From Arcuatula senhousia (taxonomy: Eukaryota; Mollusca; Bivalvia; Mytilida; Mytilidae): a stretch of 64,000 nt of DNA. Shown here one piece after another: positions 23,511 to 34,839 of this stretch; within the stretch, counting starts at the first letter, position 1, and each line of letters starts with the position of its first letter. The notes under the pieces are model-generated. The model saw nothing but the letters and a program-made list of their open reading frames with translations. It did not search any database and was not told the origin of the DNA. A program made the position numbers and the translations under genes. The stretch lies in NCBI GenBank assembly GCA_963971305.1, contig OZ020314.1, forward strand, positions 1,674,001 through 1,738,000, in the 5' to 3' direction.

Positions 23511-23929
23511 GTTCTTCTAAATGAAAAATGGCTGCCATGAATTGTCAATACAAAACTTTAAAAAAATACACAGATTAAGCAAATGATGTATTTCGTTCAA
23601 AACCTATCTCATTAAATTTAACTTACCATTACCCAGAGCATTTAAAATCCCACAATGAGTCTCAATTTAATTTTATTTACATAAACATGTAAGGTGCGGC
23701 TGATTACTATCCTACTATTCAAGCACACCCTTACTAAACTTTAATATTTTATATTTAAAGACAGCTTTTTATATGATATTTTTTCTAGCTTGCTTTAGGT
23801 AAGATTGTAAAACATTCATTTCAATATAATTTTAGCAAAATACTTATTTCATCTAGGCTGTGTATTTTTTTAAAGTTTTGTATTGACAATGCATGGCAGC
23901 CATTTTTCATTTAGAAGAACCTTAATGAT
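23511..23929. mobile_element. MITE with ~60-bp inverted repeats and TTAA ends
   Basis: The left arm TTAAGGTTCTTCTAAATGAA...GGCTGCCAT is mirrored by the right arm ending CATTTAGAAGAACCTTAA. Inverted homology extends about 60 bp, with the interior less similar. Both ends are TTAA, as expected for a piggyBac-type target, though the termini are not typical of that family. Confidence 0.7.
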
Positions 23930-25050
23930 ATTTCACCATTAGATGTGACTTGATTATCACGTTACCATCGTTTGGAAATTTCGGTTAAGCCATCTCGAGG
24001 GAGTTGCATGTGTCTACAAAAGGTATTCTAGTACCTAAAATGAATAAAGGTGATATAAAGTTAAAAAAAAAACTCCTTTAGATTTTGTTCGATAAAAATG
24101 GCCTTCCGGTAAAACAGATCATGAAAACAATCCTTCAAAATTTCATTAAAATCCCTTTGCCGGTCTCAGCTGGGGATTGTGTCAACAAAAGTTGGACGGG
24201 CAAAAGACCATTACTAGGTTCCTTTGTCGCATATGAGTTAAGTAATTCACATTTTTCGTTATCATCATACAGAACATTTCCTAGGTTTTCTAGATCTATT
24301 ATATTATCCTAGGGAGGAATGTTACCTAAGGTTTCTTTGTTTTAATAAGCAGTTTCATTATTTTCCAAAAGTTTTTGGGTTTTTTGTATTGTCCAAGAAA
24401 AAATTATCAAAACTTCCCTCGAAGTTCTCTTAGTCTTTTAAGTATTAAAGTATGCATTTCATGTTTTGTCTTTTCTCATGGACACTCCAAGTTTGGTAAT
24501 TTTATTATAACCTATATGTTGTTTCGGAGTTTCAAAGAAATTGAGAAGATAACGTAATATGTATAAGCCATGCATTATTGTCTTAGCAATGTCTGTGCCG
24601 TTCCAAATCTTCTTAATTTGAATTTTCTATATTAAGAAACTATTCTTGTACCCAGAGAAACTATGCATATAAACATTGAATGAACAAAACATGTTACAAG
24701 TACAAAATAACATAACAATGCCCACCTTTTGAAGATATTGTCTAAAAAGGCCTCGATATGCATCAATGTTTAACACACGGGCGGCCTTTGAATCAGCTTC
24801 ACACTTAAACCATTAATTGAATTTAAAAACGGTTTGGCCTAATTTCAATTACAAACCACTATGCTGAGCATGGACCATTTGATTTTGATATATTATTTAA
24901 AATATGTGCAGAATCTTTCGAAAACTTTGATAAAAATATTTTCTGCCATTCATTTCGTTCTTACACTGCTATGCCGGAAAATTTTTTCCGTAGACATTCT
25001 ACCCCGTGCAATTCCAAAACTTAGATTTTAATAGAGAACTGTTCAGGTGT
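23930..25050. other. Stretch without a recognised feature
   Basis: ORFs are short and show no domain-like composition. No repeats were recognised by eye. Confidence 0.3.
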
Positions 25051-25054
25051 ATCA

Positions 25055-25790
25055 AAATAAAAATGACAACAAAGTTCCAGACAATAAATTTTGCTACGCA
25101 TGACGCGCGTTTCGTTTATTCAAGACTCATCAGATGCGCTCTACCAAAAATATTGAAAATGCCAAACACTGTATAATCATGAAGAGCATAGAACAATAAA
25201 ACCAAAATGACCAAAATGGGGAACCAAATTATTACTAAGATGATCAACCTATGTCTGGGATAGGAAAAACCTTAGGGTTAGACAATTTTGAAATTTATAC
25301 GGATAATTTAAAGCTTTGATGTGTTCTCCAACACAAAAATGTTGGTGCCGGAGCAGGCTAACCTCGGGGAATTAAAACTCCACCAGCAGTGCTAACCTTC
25401 ACGTGTGTTCGAAATAAAAATGACAACAAAGTCCCAGACAATAAATTTTTCTACGCCTGACGCGCGTTTCGTCTATTCAAGACTCATCAGAGGCGCTCTA
25501 CCAAAAATATTGAAAATGCCAAACACTGTATGATCATGAAGAGCATAGAACAATAAAACCAAAATGACCAAAATAGGGAACCAAATTATTACTAAGATGA
25601 TCAACATATGTCTGGGGTAGGAAGAACCTTAGGATTAGACAATTTTGAAATTTATACGGATAATTTAAAGCTTTGATGTGTTCTCCAACACAAAAATGTT
25701 GGTGCCGGAGCGGGCTAACCTCGGGGAATTAGAACTCCACCAGCAGTGCTAACCTTCACGCGTGTTCGAAATAAAAATGACAACAACAAA
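25055..25790 (+). repeat. ~357-bp tandem repeat, about 2 copies
   Basis: The same unit as 1361-2383. AAAATGACAACAAAG occurs near 25061 and 25417, and a third start at 25774 breaks directly into the ~80-bp minisatellite. Confidence 0.85.
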
Positions 25791-25799
25791 TTGATTTTC

Positions 25800-26420
25800 T
25801 AAAGGACTTTATCATAAAAATGTATATGTACAAATATATCTTGAAATCCTTAATTAACTTGAAAGGAAGTGATTATGTAAAGGACTTTATCATAGCAATG
25901 TATATGTTCACATATAACTTGAATTTCTTAATTAACTTGTGTCAAACACCATAGCAATGTATATGTACACATATAATTTGAAGTTCTTAATTAACTTGTA
26001 TCAAACACAGTGATTATGTAAAGGACTTTACCAAAGCAATGCATATGTACACATATAATTTGAAGTTCTTAATTAACTTGTATCAAAGTGACTATGTAAA
26101 GGACTTTATTATAGCAATGTATATGTACACATATAGCTTGAAATTCCTAATAAACTTGTATCAAAGTGATTATGTAAAAGACTTTATCATAGCAATGTAT
26201 ATGTACACATATAACTTGAAGTTTTGATTAAAATGTATCATACAAAGTGTTTTGTTAAGGACTTTAACATAGCAATGTATATGTACACATATAACTTCAA
26301 GTTCTTAATCAACTTGTATCAAACACGGTGATTCTGTAAAGGACTTTATCATAGCAATGTATATGTACATATATAACTTGAAGTTCTTAAATAACTTGTA
26401 TTAAACACAGTGATTCTGTA
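25800..26420. repeat. ~80-bp minisatellite, left block
   Basis: The unit contains GTAAAGGACTTTATCATAGC, AATGTATATGTACACATATA and a TTGTATCAAACACAGTGATT part, spaced 75-85 bp. It is interrupted by the Penelope-like element and resumes at 29661. Confidence 0.9.
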
Positions 26421-26713
26421 AAGAAAGAAGCAAAGGTGTATCAAAGGGGTAATCAGTATCATAAAACCGTAAAGACAACGACAAAACCGGCAGACAAAAA
26501 ATCATCACAACAAAACAAACCACATAACAACATAAAACACACACATACATAACGACAAAACCGCAATTCAGCAACGCGAACTCAAGTCGAAACGAGATTG
26601 AACTCAGGTGCTCCGGAAGAGTAAGCAGTTCATGCTTGCTATAGCACACCCGTCACGTTGCCAAAGATCGATTAAATGTTGGTCAAATTCGGAAAGGATA
26701 AAATTATAAAACT

Positions 26714-27838
26714 CTATGTCAAACCAACATCTGTGCTCATCTGAGAGATAGAAATCCTGTATTTGTATACAAGCACATGATGTTGTCCGTAAAATTTCTT
26801 GAGTGATGACAACAACCTGGGAGCAACGTACCCCTGTGCTAACAATTTGCTTGTCAGCCGTGCAGCTCTATCAAGGAAGTCGTTGTACTCCCCACATGCT
26901 CTGGAATAACGAATCAATTGTGATACGTAAACTCCATATGCTGGAGCGGACGGAATGTTGCTACACAGAAAGGGAAAGTTAACTATTGGAAAGTTGAAAT
27001 CATCACGTTTGTCATTGAGCTTTGTACAAAGCCTTCCTTGTGTGTCAATTTCGAGAAATAGATCTAAATATGAAGCGGACCTCCTAGAATCAGTAGTGTC
27101 CTTTATCTCAAGTTCCTTCGGATATATGAGATGTAAATAGTCACCAAATCGAGGATTGTTTAGTGAAAGGACATCATCAATATAACGAAATGTGAGATTG
27201 AAGGATAAAGCAAGTTTGTGGTCCTTTTTGTCTAAAAGTGATCGTAAGAAGTCTGCTTCATATGAATGAAGAAACAAATTGGCAAGCAATGGTGCACAAT
27301 TTGTGCCCATTGGGATACCTATTGTTTGCTGAAAAACGTGTCCACCAAACTGTACAAATATGTTGTCGATTAGAAAATTGAGCATTTCTATTATTTGATC
27401 TACTGTAAATTTGTTTTTCTTGCTAGATTCTTGGATAACAAAGTAAGTCTTTTTATAACCGACTACCAAATACTTGTACCTGCGTTTTCCGTTCTTTTTT
27501 ATAAAGCTACGTTTAATCAGCTGTGCCGAACGAGATTTTAATTGTGAATGTGGAATTGAAGTATATAATGTAGAGAAATCAAACGTTTGAATGCTATTAC
27601 ATGATGAAAATGACTTAGAATGGATATTTTCCATCAGTTCTTTAGAATTTTTGAGAATCCACATTTGATCGACGCCATTTCTAGAGTAACAACAATCGAA
27701 ATACTTTTGAAGGCTTGATTTTATTGCCGTCAATATTGATGTTAAAAAAACTGAAAGAGGCTTAGTTGTACATTTGGATGACCCAGCAATAAATCGTTGC
27801 TTGTATGAAGTTTTATGTAACTTTGGAATCCAATACAA
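26714..27838 (-). CDS. Reverse transcriptase part of the Penelope-like ORF
   Basis: It is again in the same frame as the two parts above, with open sequence from 27961 down to 27839. RT motifs are LYWIPKLHK, QTFDFSTLYTSIPH (motif A), GIPMGTNCAPLLANLFLHSYE (motif B region) and FRYIDDVL (motif C, near 27174). A C-terminal part with NFPFL..PSAPAYGVYVSQLIRYSR follows. The stop is TAG at 26714-26716. From 29455 to 26714 there is no TAA, TAG or frameshift, only two TGA codons. The enzyme makes cDNA primed at the nicked target. Confidence 0.9.
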   Translation of the reverse strand: MYWIPKLHKTSYKQRFIAGSSKCTTKPLSVFLTSILTAIKSSLQKYFDCCYSRNGVDQMWILKNSKELMENIHSKSFSSCNSIQTFDFSTLYTSIPHSQLKSRSAQLIKRSFIKKNGKRRYKYLVVGYKKTYFVIQESSKKNKFTVDQIIEMLNFLIDNIFVQFGGHVFQQTIGIPMGTNCAPLLANLFLHSYEADFLRSLLDKKDHKLALSFNLTFRYIDDVLSLNNPRFGDYLHLIYPKELEIKDTTDSRRSASYLDLFLEIDTQGRLCTKLNDKRDDFNFPIVNFPFLCSNIPSAPAYGVYVSQLIRYSRACGEYNDFLDRAARLTSKLLAQGYVAPRLLSSLKKFYGQHHVLVYKYRISISQMSTDVGLT

Positions 27839-27961
27839 GGATGGAACGTCATCGTTCTTTTTGTCAACAGAAATGCCAAAGGAAGAAATGACAGAATTAT
27901 GATTGTTGATTATTTCCTCCTTTGACAGTGTTGTTGCTGTATATGTGGTGCTTTTGCTAGT

Positions 27962-28825
27962 TCAACCAACCCCTAATTCAGCTGTTAAACAATCAATATA
28001 GTGTCTTTTGCATACGAAAATGATGTTGTTAGGTGCTTTATCAGCAGGTACGACAACATATTTGTCATGTAAGGTGGACAATGTCTTCGCAACATCAGGG
28101 TTGTTGAAAATAGATGATGCCTTGGTGCTCATCGAGCCTTTCAAAGAGTTAATACTTTTCAAAACCAACGACCTCACAGACTTTACCCACTCAGAAAGAA
28201 CGTCGCTTTCTTTTTCATGTTCTTTTTTGGCCCATTTTCTGGCATAGTCTTCAACTGAATCCATAATTGTTTTTAAATTATGGTTCCAGTGGATTGCTCT
28301 AGGCTCACGATATTTTGGTCCTTTGGCCAAAACATCGCGGAGTTGGTCATTTTTCGCTATGTTGAGATCCCCGGTAATGACGTGGCCAGAGGGACTATAT
28401 TTGAATGGGGATTTGTCACAAGAACAGTCTGGTGGTTTTGCTTTGAGGTCGTTGATTTGGTAATCCCGCAAAACTAGTTTGTAGTTAAATACCTTAGGTG
28501 CAATGGTGGAAGTATAGGAATAAGAAATGACGGGAACACTTTTGTCTTTGAAATAAGGAGGGATATGTTCTGTAACAGATTTATGGTGTAAAATGTTTCC
28601 TAAATTTATGGCATCCAAACCTTTGTTTAAAAATGGAAGAAAAATGAAAGAGCGATTGTCCTTGTTGTTTTCGTGTGGAACACCGACTGGTTTGAATAAT
28701 CGGTTGTATCCATTGTCAAGAACAATGGCTGTAAGACGGTACAGGTTTGATTTAAAATCAGTCACTGGATTTTCGAGACATGTTTTGTATAGTGTGTGAA
28801 GTTTGGAAAGAGGAATAGAATACAA
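27962..28825 (-). CDS. Linker and N-terminal RT part of the Penelope-like ORF (CxC motif)
   Basis: It is in the same frame as the endonuclease part. The region between (28826-28876) is open, so only the TGA at 28877 separates them. A CSC motif (28418-28426, in PPDCSCDKS) followed by GHVITGDLNI is the CxC linker typical of endonuclease-first elements. WNHNLKTIMDSVEDYAR and KYVVVPADKAPNNIIFVCK follow, shared with the relic at 19519. It ends in a second TGA (27962-27964), again followed by open sequence in the same frame. The TTG at 28825 is not a true start. Confidence 0.85.
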   Translation of the reverse strand: MYSIPLSKLHTLYKTCLENPVTDFKSNLYRLTAIVLDNGYNRLFKPVGVPHENNKDNRSFIFLPFLNKGLDAINLGNILHHKSVTEHIPPYFKDKSVPVISYSYTSTIAPKVFNYKLVLRDYQINDLKAKPPDCSCDKSPFKYSPSGHVITGDLNIAKNDQLRDVLAKGPKYREPRAIHWNHNLKTIMDSVEDYARKWAKKEHEKESDVLSEWVKSVRSLVLKSINSLKGSMSTKASSIFNNPDVAKTLSTLHDKYVVVPADKAPNNIIFVCKRHYIDCLTAELGVG

Positions 28826-28876
28826 TTTAGTGCGAATGTGATGAATCCCGAGAGGTTGTTGGATAGACGAAAGCAG

Positions 28877-29455
28877 TCAATTGATAGACACGTCATGTAC
28901 CTTCGGTGAATTATACTTCCGATGTCCATGACTGCGTTTGCGCCTCTCCTGCTGTTCAAAAAGATTCATCACATTCACATCATTGCATCTTGGACTTGAT
29001 AAGTTCCCTAAACTGCCAATATTGTCGTTGCAACCATAAGGTAAAGCGGTGCCTAACCTTCTTATCAAGAATTCTTCACGTTGTTTTCGAAATGGTGTAC
29101 TTAAAGTGGGATTGTTGGTGGTATGGTATATTTTTTCAAGAATTCGGACTTTCATGGACAAGATGGAATGGTCTGGTTGATTAAAATGTTGGTAAATGAA
29201 AGGGAATTTGTCGGTGTTAATGCCGGATCCGTGGCCACTTATACGGGCATTCAATCTGCCTTTAGTCCCAACATATATCAATCCGCATAAAGTGCATTCT
29301 AGTGCGTAAATAACGTTTGAAGATGTACAGTTCAAATCATTCCAACTGTTGATGTTGTACGTACGGTTTGTTAAATTGCTCTTAATTTGTGGATCAGTAA
29401 TTAAAATAGCGCAAGTTTTACAGTTTTTTAATTCCACATTTTTTTTATTGAGCAA
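28877..29455 (-). CDS. GIY-YIG endonuclease part of the Penelope-like ORF
   Basis: The minus-strand frame has NCKTC (C-x2-C), YALECTLCGLIYVG (the GIY-YIG core, here GLIYVG), GRLNARISGH and YQHFNQPDH (H-x5-H). The two cysteines and two histidines give the CCHH feature of these endonucleases. A catalytic-type E follows in the C-terminal part (KQREEFLIRRLG). It nicks target DNA to start reverse transcription. The frame ends at TGA (28877-28879) but stays open in the same frame into the next part. Upstream, homologous-looking sequence (LEDVLDFENIES) lies in another frame, so an indel near 29457 probably separates it from the first residues. The start at 29455 is TTG and is not a real initiator. 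Confidence 0.85.
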   Translation of the reverse strand: MLNKKNVELKNCKTCAILITDPQIKSNLTNRTYNINSWNDLNCTSSNVIYALECTLCGLIYVGTKGRLNARISGHGSGINTDKFPFIYQHFNQPDHSILSMKVRILEKIYHTTNNPTLSTPFRKQREEFLIRRLGTALPYGCNDNIGSLGNLSSPRCNDVNVMNLFEQQERRKRSHGHRKYNSPKVHDVSIN

Positions 29456-29660
29456 TGACTTTCGATGTTTTCAAAGTCTAAAACGTCTTCCAAATGTACA
29501 GAGCATTGTCGTATGTTGTTGACTGAATCAGAGACATCGACCCAGTCGTATGAAAGAAGCAAAGGTGTACCAAAGGGGTAATCAGTATCATTAAACCGTA
29601 AAGACAAGGACAAAACCGGCAGACAAAAAAGCATCACAACATAACAAACCACATAAGAAC

Positions 29661-30279
29661 ATAAAAGAACGTTATCATAGCAATGTATATGTACACATAC
29701 AACTTGGAGTTCTTAATTTATAAGGACTTTATCATAGCAATGTATATATAAACATATAACTTGAGTTCTTAAATGACTTGTATAAAACACAGTGATTCTG
29801 TAGAGGACGTTATCATAGCAATGTATATGTACACATATAACTCGATGTTCGTAATTAACTTGTATAAAACACAGTGATTCTGTAAAGAACGTTATCATAG
29901 CAATGTATATTTACACATATTACTTGAAGTTCTTAGTTAACTTGTATCAATCATAGTGATTCAGTAAAGTACTTTATCATAGCAATGTATATGTATACAT
30001 ATAACTTGAAGATTTCAATTCACTTGTATCAAACACAGTGATTCTGTAAAGGACTTTATCATAGCAATGTATATGTACAGATATAACTTGAAGTTCTTAA
30101 TTTACTTGTTTCTAATAAAGTGATTATATAAAGGACTTTATCATAGCAATGTATATGTACACATATAATTTGAAGTTCTTAATAAATTTGTATCAAACAC
30201 AGTGATTATGTAAAGGACTTCATCATAGCAATGTAAATGTAAACATATAACTTGAAGTTCTTAAATTACTTGTATCTTA
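29661..30279. repeat. ~80-bp minisatellite, middle block
   Basis: Continuation of the array at 25800-26420, after the Penelope-like insertion and before the inverted-repeat element at 30280. Confidence 0.9.
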
Positions 30280-31491
30280 GGCCGCGTTCACACTGAAGTT
30301 GTTTTGAGTAAACATGTGTAGAAGTAGTTTAATATTCTTAAAACTAGTTTCACACTAAATTTGTTCTCATTGATAAACCTAAATTAAATGACTTGACATA
30401 TGAAATGTTCACATTATTAAATATAAGTGTACATGTAATTTAAATGTACAGAAAAAATGAAACGGATAAATAACCATTTGGCGAATAGACATTTAAACAT
30501 AGAATACGTATGGATTTTTATTCACTGCAGTCTTTTTTCAATGATTTTTATTTTTATAGAATAACAATAAAATTGTACACATTTTCTGGCGCTTTAGTCC
30601 GTTCGTCCGTTTGTATTTTTAAATTTATTGCTATAAAAAAGCTACTGCTATACATAAATACCGGCGCGGGCCCGCGGCAGCGCCATGTTGTCGGTAAAAA
30701 TCCACTAAAGAGCGCTCAGAAACGTGATATCGGGTCTGCCGCTTTGTCCACAAACCGACTGGAATGTGTTCCCGGTGGTTGAATGGGCAGTCCATCATAA
30801 TGCCGCGCCGTGAGGCTACAAATGTAAAATGTGGAAAACTTGACCGCAAACCATAGTGGCGCAACGTGTTAGGAAAAAAAATCATGTTCTTCACGCGTTA
30901 AAGAACCCTGCTACATGCCTTGTTAAGAGAAGAACCCATAGGATTCCTGTTTAAAAATCTGCCCGTTACTCATTTTCCAATTGACAGTCAAAACTCTTAT
31001 CCCCGATTGGACTTTGCCCCCCTTTTTTCTCCACTTCATCATCATTTCATCTTCATTTTATCACCTGTTCATTTTCATATTCCTTATATAGGCCACTTTG
31101 CCCACAAAATATAGATCCGAATTGGAAAAACCTTTTTTGAAATTCTATTCCGCTTTGCCGTATACATATACATTAAATATTTAGAAGTTGCATGTACCCC
31201 TATTTTTTCACTCACCCGAGAAAATGTTGAAATATACAAAATTATATACTAAAAATAAAGCTTTCCAATGAAAGTAATGCATGTGTCAGCCGTTCTTGTA
31301 AAAGAAACATGCGAAATTCATTGTACATTAAACCCACACAAGGACTACATTAAGTATCGAATGCATGTAATGAACACAACATTTAAACTACATGTAAACT
31401 TCGAAATTTTACAGTGTGAACGCATTGATGTTCAATGTTAATGCGGACGACATTTAAACTACTATGAGTTTTGCTCAGTGTGAACGCGGCC
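30280..31491. mobile_element. 1.2-kb inverted-repeat DNA element inserted in the minisatellite
   Basis: The ends form a perfect inverted repeat: TTAGGCCGCGTTCACACTGA (30277-30296) and its complement at 31475-31494. TA flanks GGCC at each end. Subterminal blocks (TTTCACACT, ACAGTGTGAACGC, CATTTAAACTAC) repeat the motif. The interior includes a GC-rich patch near 30660-30790 but no transposase. The GGCC..GTTCACAC terminus is reminiscent of PIF/Harbinger-type MITEs; family assignment is inference. Confidence 0.8.
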
Positions 31492-31494
31492 TAA

Positions 31495-32470
31495 TAAAGT
31501 CATTATACAAGGGACTTTATCAAAGCAATGTATATGTACACATATAACTTGAAGTTCAAAATTAACTTGTATCAAACATAGTGATTTTGTAAAAGACTTT
31601 GTCATAGTTCATGATGTATATGAACACATATAACTTGAAGTTCTTAATTAATTTGAATCAAACAGAGTGATTATGTAAAGAACTGTATCATAGCAATGTA
31701 TATGAGCACATATAATTTGAAGTTCTTAATTAACTTGTATCAAACATAGTGATTGTGTAAAGGACTTATTCATAGCAATGTATATGAGCACATATAAGTT
31801 GAAGTTTCGAATTAACTTGTATCAAACACCGTGATTCTGTAAAGGAATTTATCATAGCAATGTATATGTACACATATAAGTTGAAGTTTCGAATTAACTT
31901 GTATCAAACACAGTGATTCTATAAAGGACTTTATAATGGCAATGTATATGTACACATATAAGTTGAAGTTTCGAATTAACTTGTATCAAACACAATGATT
32001 ATGTAAAGGACTTTATCATAGCAATGTATATATACACATATAACTTGAAGTTCTTAATTGACTTGTATCAAACATAGAGATTTTGTAAAGGACTATATCA
32101 TAGCAATGTATATATACATATATAACTTGAAGTTCTTAATCAACTTGTATCAAACAGAGTGATTCTGTAAAGGACTTTATCATAGCAATGTATATAAACA
32201 CATATAACTTGAAGTTCTTAATTGACTTGTATCAAACATAGAGATTTTGTAAAGGACTATATCATAGCAATGTATATGTACACATACAACCTGAAGTTCT
32301 TAATTAAGTTTTGTCAAACAATGTGATTATGTAAAGGACTTTATCATAACAATGTATATGTCATGTATGTACACATATAACTTGAAGTTCTTAATTAACT
32401 TGTATCAAACACAGTGATTATGTAAAGGACTTTATTGTAACAATACATACATGTATTTACATATACAACT
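31495..32470. repeat. ~80-bp minisatellite, right block
   Basis: Further copies of the array, ending near 32470. The last unit there changes to the TTGTAACAATACATAC form, which resembles the 52-bp minisatellite of copy A. Confidence 0.9.
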
Positions 32471-32479
32471 AAGTTTTTG

Positions 32480-34810
32480 AAGCATAAACTATAAGTAGGA
32501 ATTCCGATGATGAAGAATTTTAATGTAGTTTGAAATTTGTCAGAAATATATGTTTTTGTTATATCACCTTTTTGTGGTATTTGTTGAAACATGAGATAAA
32601 ATGAGTTCACATAATTTGTTTTAACACTTTTTGGGTATTTTCAAAATTATTTTATGAAAGCAATTTTTTTAAATGGAAATATTATTCATCAAATTGATCC
32701 AGGACATTCATGGTTTGTTTTTATCATGTTTATATTTAGAGTTCAAGTTTAGTCTGACAATGTAGTTATTTATCAAATTTTCAAGTTTTTTTTAGAATAT
32801 GTTCGGTAGTACATTATTTTTGTTCTTAAAGTGAAATATGAATATCAATTGTCCATGAGAAAAAAAAAATGTTTTAACACTGGTATTTTAACATTGTTTT
32901 GTGAAAGCAATTTATTAATGAAAATAGTATTGATATAAGACATTCATCATTTAGTAAGGTATGACAAGGTAGATTTATGTTGAAATTTAAAATTTATTTA
33001 AAACTTGTATTTAAAAAAATAAAATTGTAGTATAAATATAGGGTCAATACACAAGTGGTGCGACCCTCGTACTTTTCATTGACTCCTTTTTTCCCCTTTT
33101 TATTCACATTATTTCTTAATAGTATAAGCAAAATTATTTCATTTTTATTTGATATCTTTATTTTTTTCTGTCATTCTTTTTCATCTTTTAATAATAATTT
33201 ATTTTTTATTTTTTTTTTATTTATTTTTTATTTTAACTCAATCTAAGGCCGTTCAGTTCTTAAATATGTTAAGGTTTCCTCCATTATCAAAGTTATACAT
33301 TAAAAGAAATCGACGTCACAGATATAACAAAACTCGCCTACGGTATCAAATTTTAATTTCAGCTATAAATGATAATGGTAAGTATAAAGGCGCGATTACT
33401 TTAAAGTAAGTCGCCTCCCAAACAGAAGAAGGAGAAGAAAATTGTAGTATATTATTGTTTTTTTTAGGTCCTCAAAGCGAATAATGAATATCAAGTGTCC
33501 ATTGCTTAATGCTAAAATGTATTGTTTATTTGTTGAAATTGATACATCAAATATGTTATCCATAATTTTATTATATGTTTGAATTATTTCACAAATACAG
33601 CCTTTTCATCATACGTATTAAAGGTTTGTCTGACTTTTATTATATTTACTATTTTGAACTGTAGTTTACGTTAATTATATACCACTTAATAAAATTATAT
33701 TTTTATTTTATCGTCGTACTGTTGCCTTGTAAACTTTTAAGATCACATGGCTATTGCCAACATTTTGGTTCCATGGTCTGCCGTCCAGCTTTTCAAACAT
33801 CCTCTTGTGTGAATCTACCGTCTATATACTTAGAAGTATGACCTACTGTACGTGCTAAGCTACATTTAGACCTCTTGGACTTGTTCTTTTTGATTTGGCA
33901 TAGGCACAATATAAAAATTTACAAGAAAATATCTGTCAAGCTTTTCTCAGAATCTGTAGGTGATAAATTGTTAACGCAAGGACACATTCTTTGTTCTGTA
34001 AATAACTATATAACTTCTTTGTATCTGTCCAAATTCAAAACTCTTTAGTTCAACTGGCCAAAGACCATGAACATGAACAAAAACAGAAAGAGGAAATGCA
34101 AAACATAAAAAAATAAACCCAACAGAAATCAGCAATGCAAACTCAACTTGTAACAAAAGCTTATACCATCACTATACATCTTTTGTCAGTTGTTGTTCCT
34201 AAACAATTTGAAAACACTAAACCAGTTTGCCCACTGTGACTACAATAGAACATATGGTAACATCACTTATAATGGGTTATAACTGATAATCTGAAGGAAT
34301 TCAAGCTAACCCGAAGGGTCATATGATCCATTGCCATCACTTGACCTCTGTCGTTGTTGTCGTTGCTAACATTTCTTTAAAATTCCTTAAAACTACTGAT
34401 GATATTGCTTCGAATCTTTGCACATGGCCACCCTTGCTAAACATAGATCAGGTGACCCCCAGCTCATTAAGCTTTACAAAAGTATCAATGGTAGAAGTTG
34501 TCAGATGACCCCGTTAGGGGATAAGGCCATTTAAAGGTAAAAACGGTTTTTTATATGTTTTTGACCAATAAAAAAAGAAACTACTGTAGACAAAATAAAG
34601 CTGTTGCTTGCTTAAATCTTCAGCTTAAAGAGCACTACAAAAGTTTCCATATGGTCAACATTGTCAGATGATATCTTATATGAGTTACGGTCCTTTTAAG
34701 CTAAAAAGCGTATGTTTTTAAATGTGTTTTCCCTTACTATTGCAGATACAGAAACATGGTGCTTACTGAAACCTTCACAAAGGTCTCTGTTGATCAAAGT
34801 TTATAAATGA
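32480..34810. repeat. Segmental duplication copy B
   Basis: Diverged counterpart of 16263-18360, collinear with it (see anchors given there). It also contains pearl-like core units near 34440-34830 (AGATGACCCC, TTTAAAGGT, GCTGTTGCTTGCTTAAAT). Confidence 0.7.
33035..33437 (+). mobile_element. 403-bp retroposed insert with 14-bp target duplication
   Basis: AAAATTGTAGTATA occurs at 33021-33034 and again at 33438-33451, exactly bounding sequence that is missing from segmental copy A. The insert starts GGGTCAATACACAAG after AATATA, has a T-rich middle and ends in a purine tail (AGAAGAAGGAGAAG). It contains a short frame ending in RRHRYNKTRLRYQ...GAITLK near 33300-33409. This looks like a 5'-truncated non-LTR retrotransposon or a SINE. 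The family is not identified. Confidence 0.75.
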
Positions 34811-34839
34811 CCCCTTATAAAAAAAAAACCAAAAGCTAC

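Larger units (their letters stand above)
26421..29665 (-). mobile_element. Penelope-like retroelement, endonuclease-first (Naiad) type
   Basis: Read on the minus strand, the element has a terminal repeat (29552-29665), then a GIY-YIG endonuclease, a CxC linker, a reverse transcriptase, a 3' region, and a second copy of the terminal repeat (26423-26537). Both copies contain GAAGCAAAGGTGTAYCAAAG and ACAAAACCGGCAGACAAAAA. Such direct repeats fit the pseudo-LTRs of Penelope-like elements. The permuted order (endonuclease N-terminal, CxC motif) defines the Naiad/Chlamys clade. The element sits inside a minisatellite monomer: GATTCTGTAAAG on the left and AAGAACGTTATC on the right rebuild the unit. 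This agrees with the known preference of the clade for simple repeats. Confidence 0.9.

Noticed and set aside
26423..26713. SECIS element for the Penelope ORF
   Set aside because: GTGA and ATGA words exist near 26640-26655 but I could not fold a convincing SECIS core by eye.
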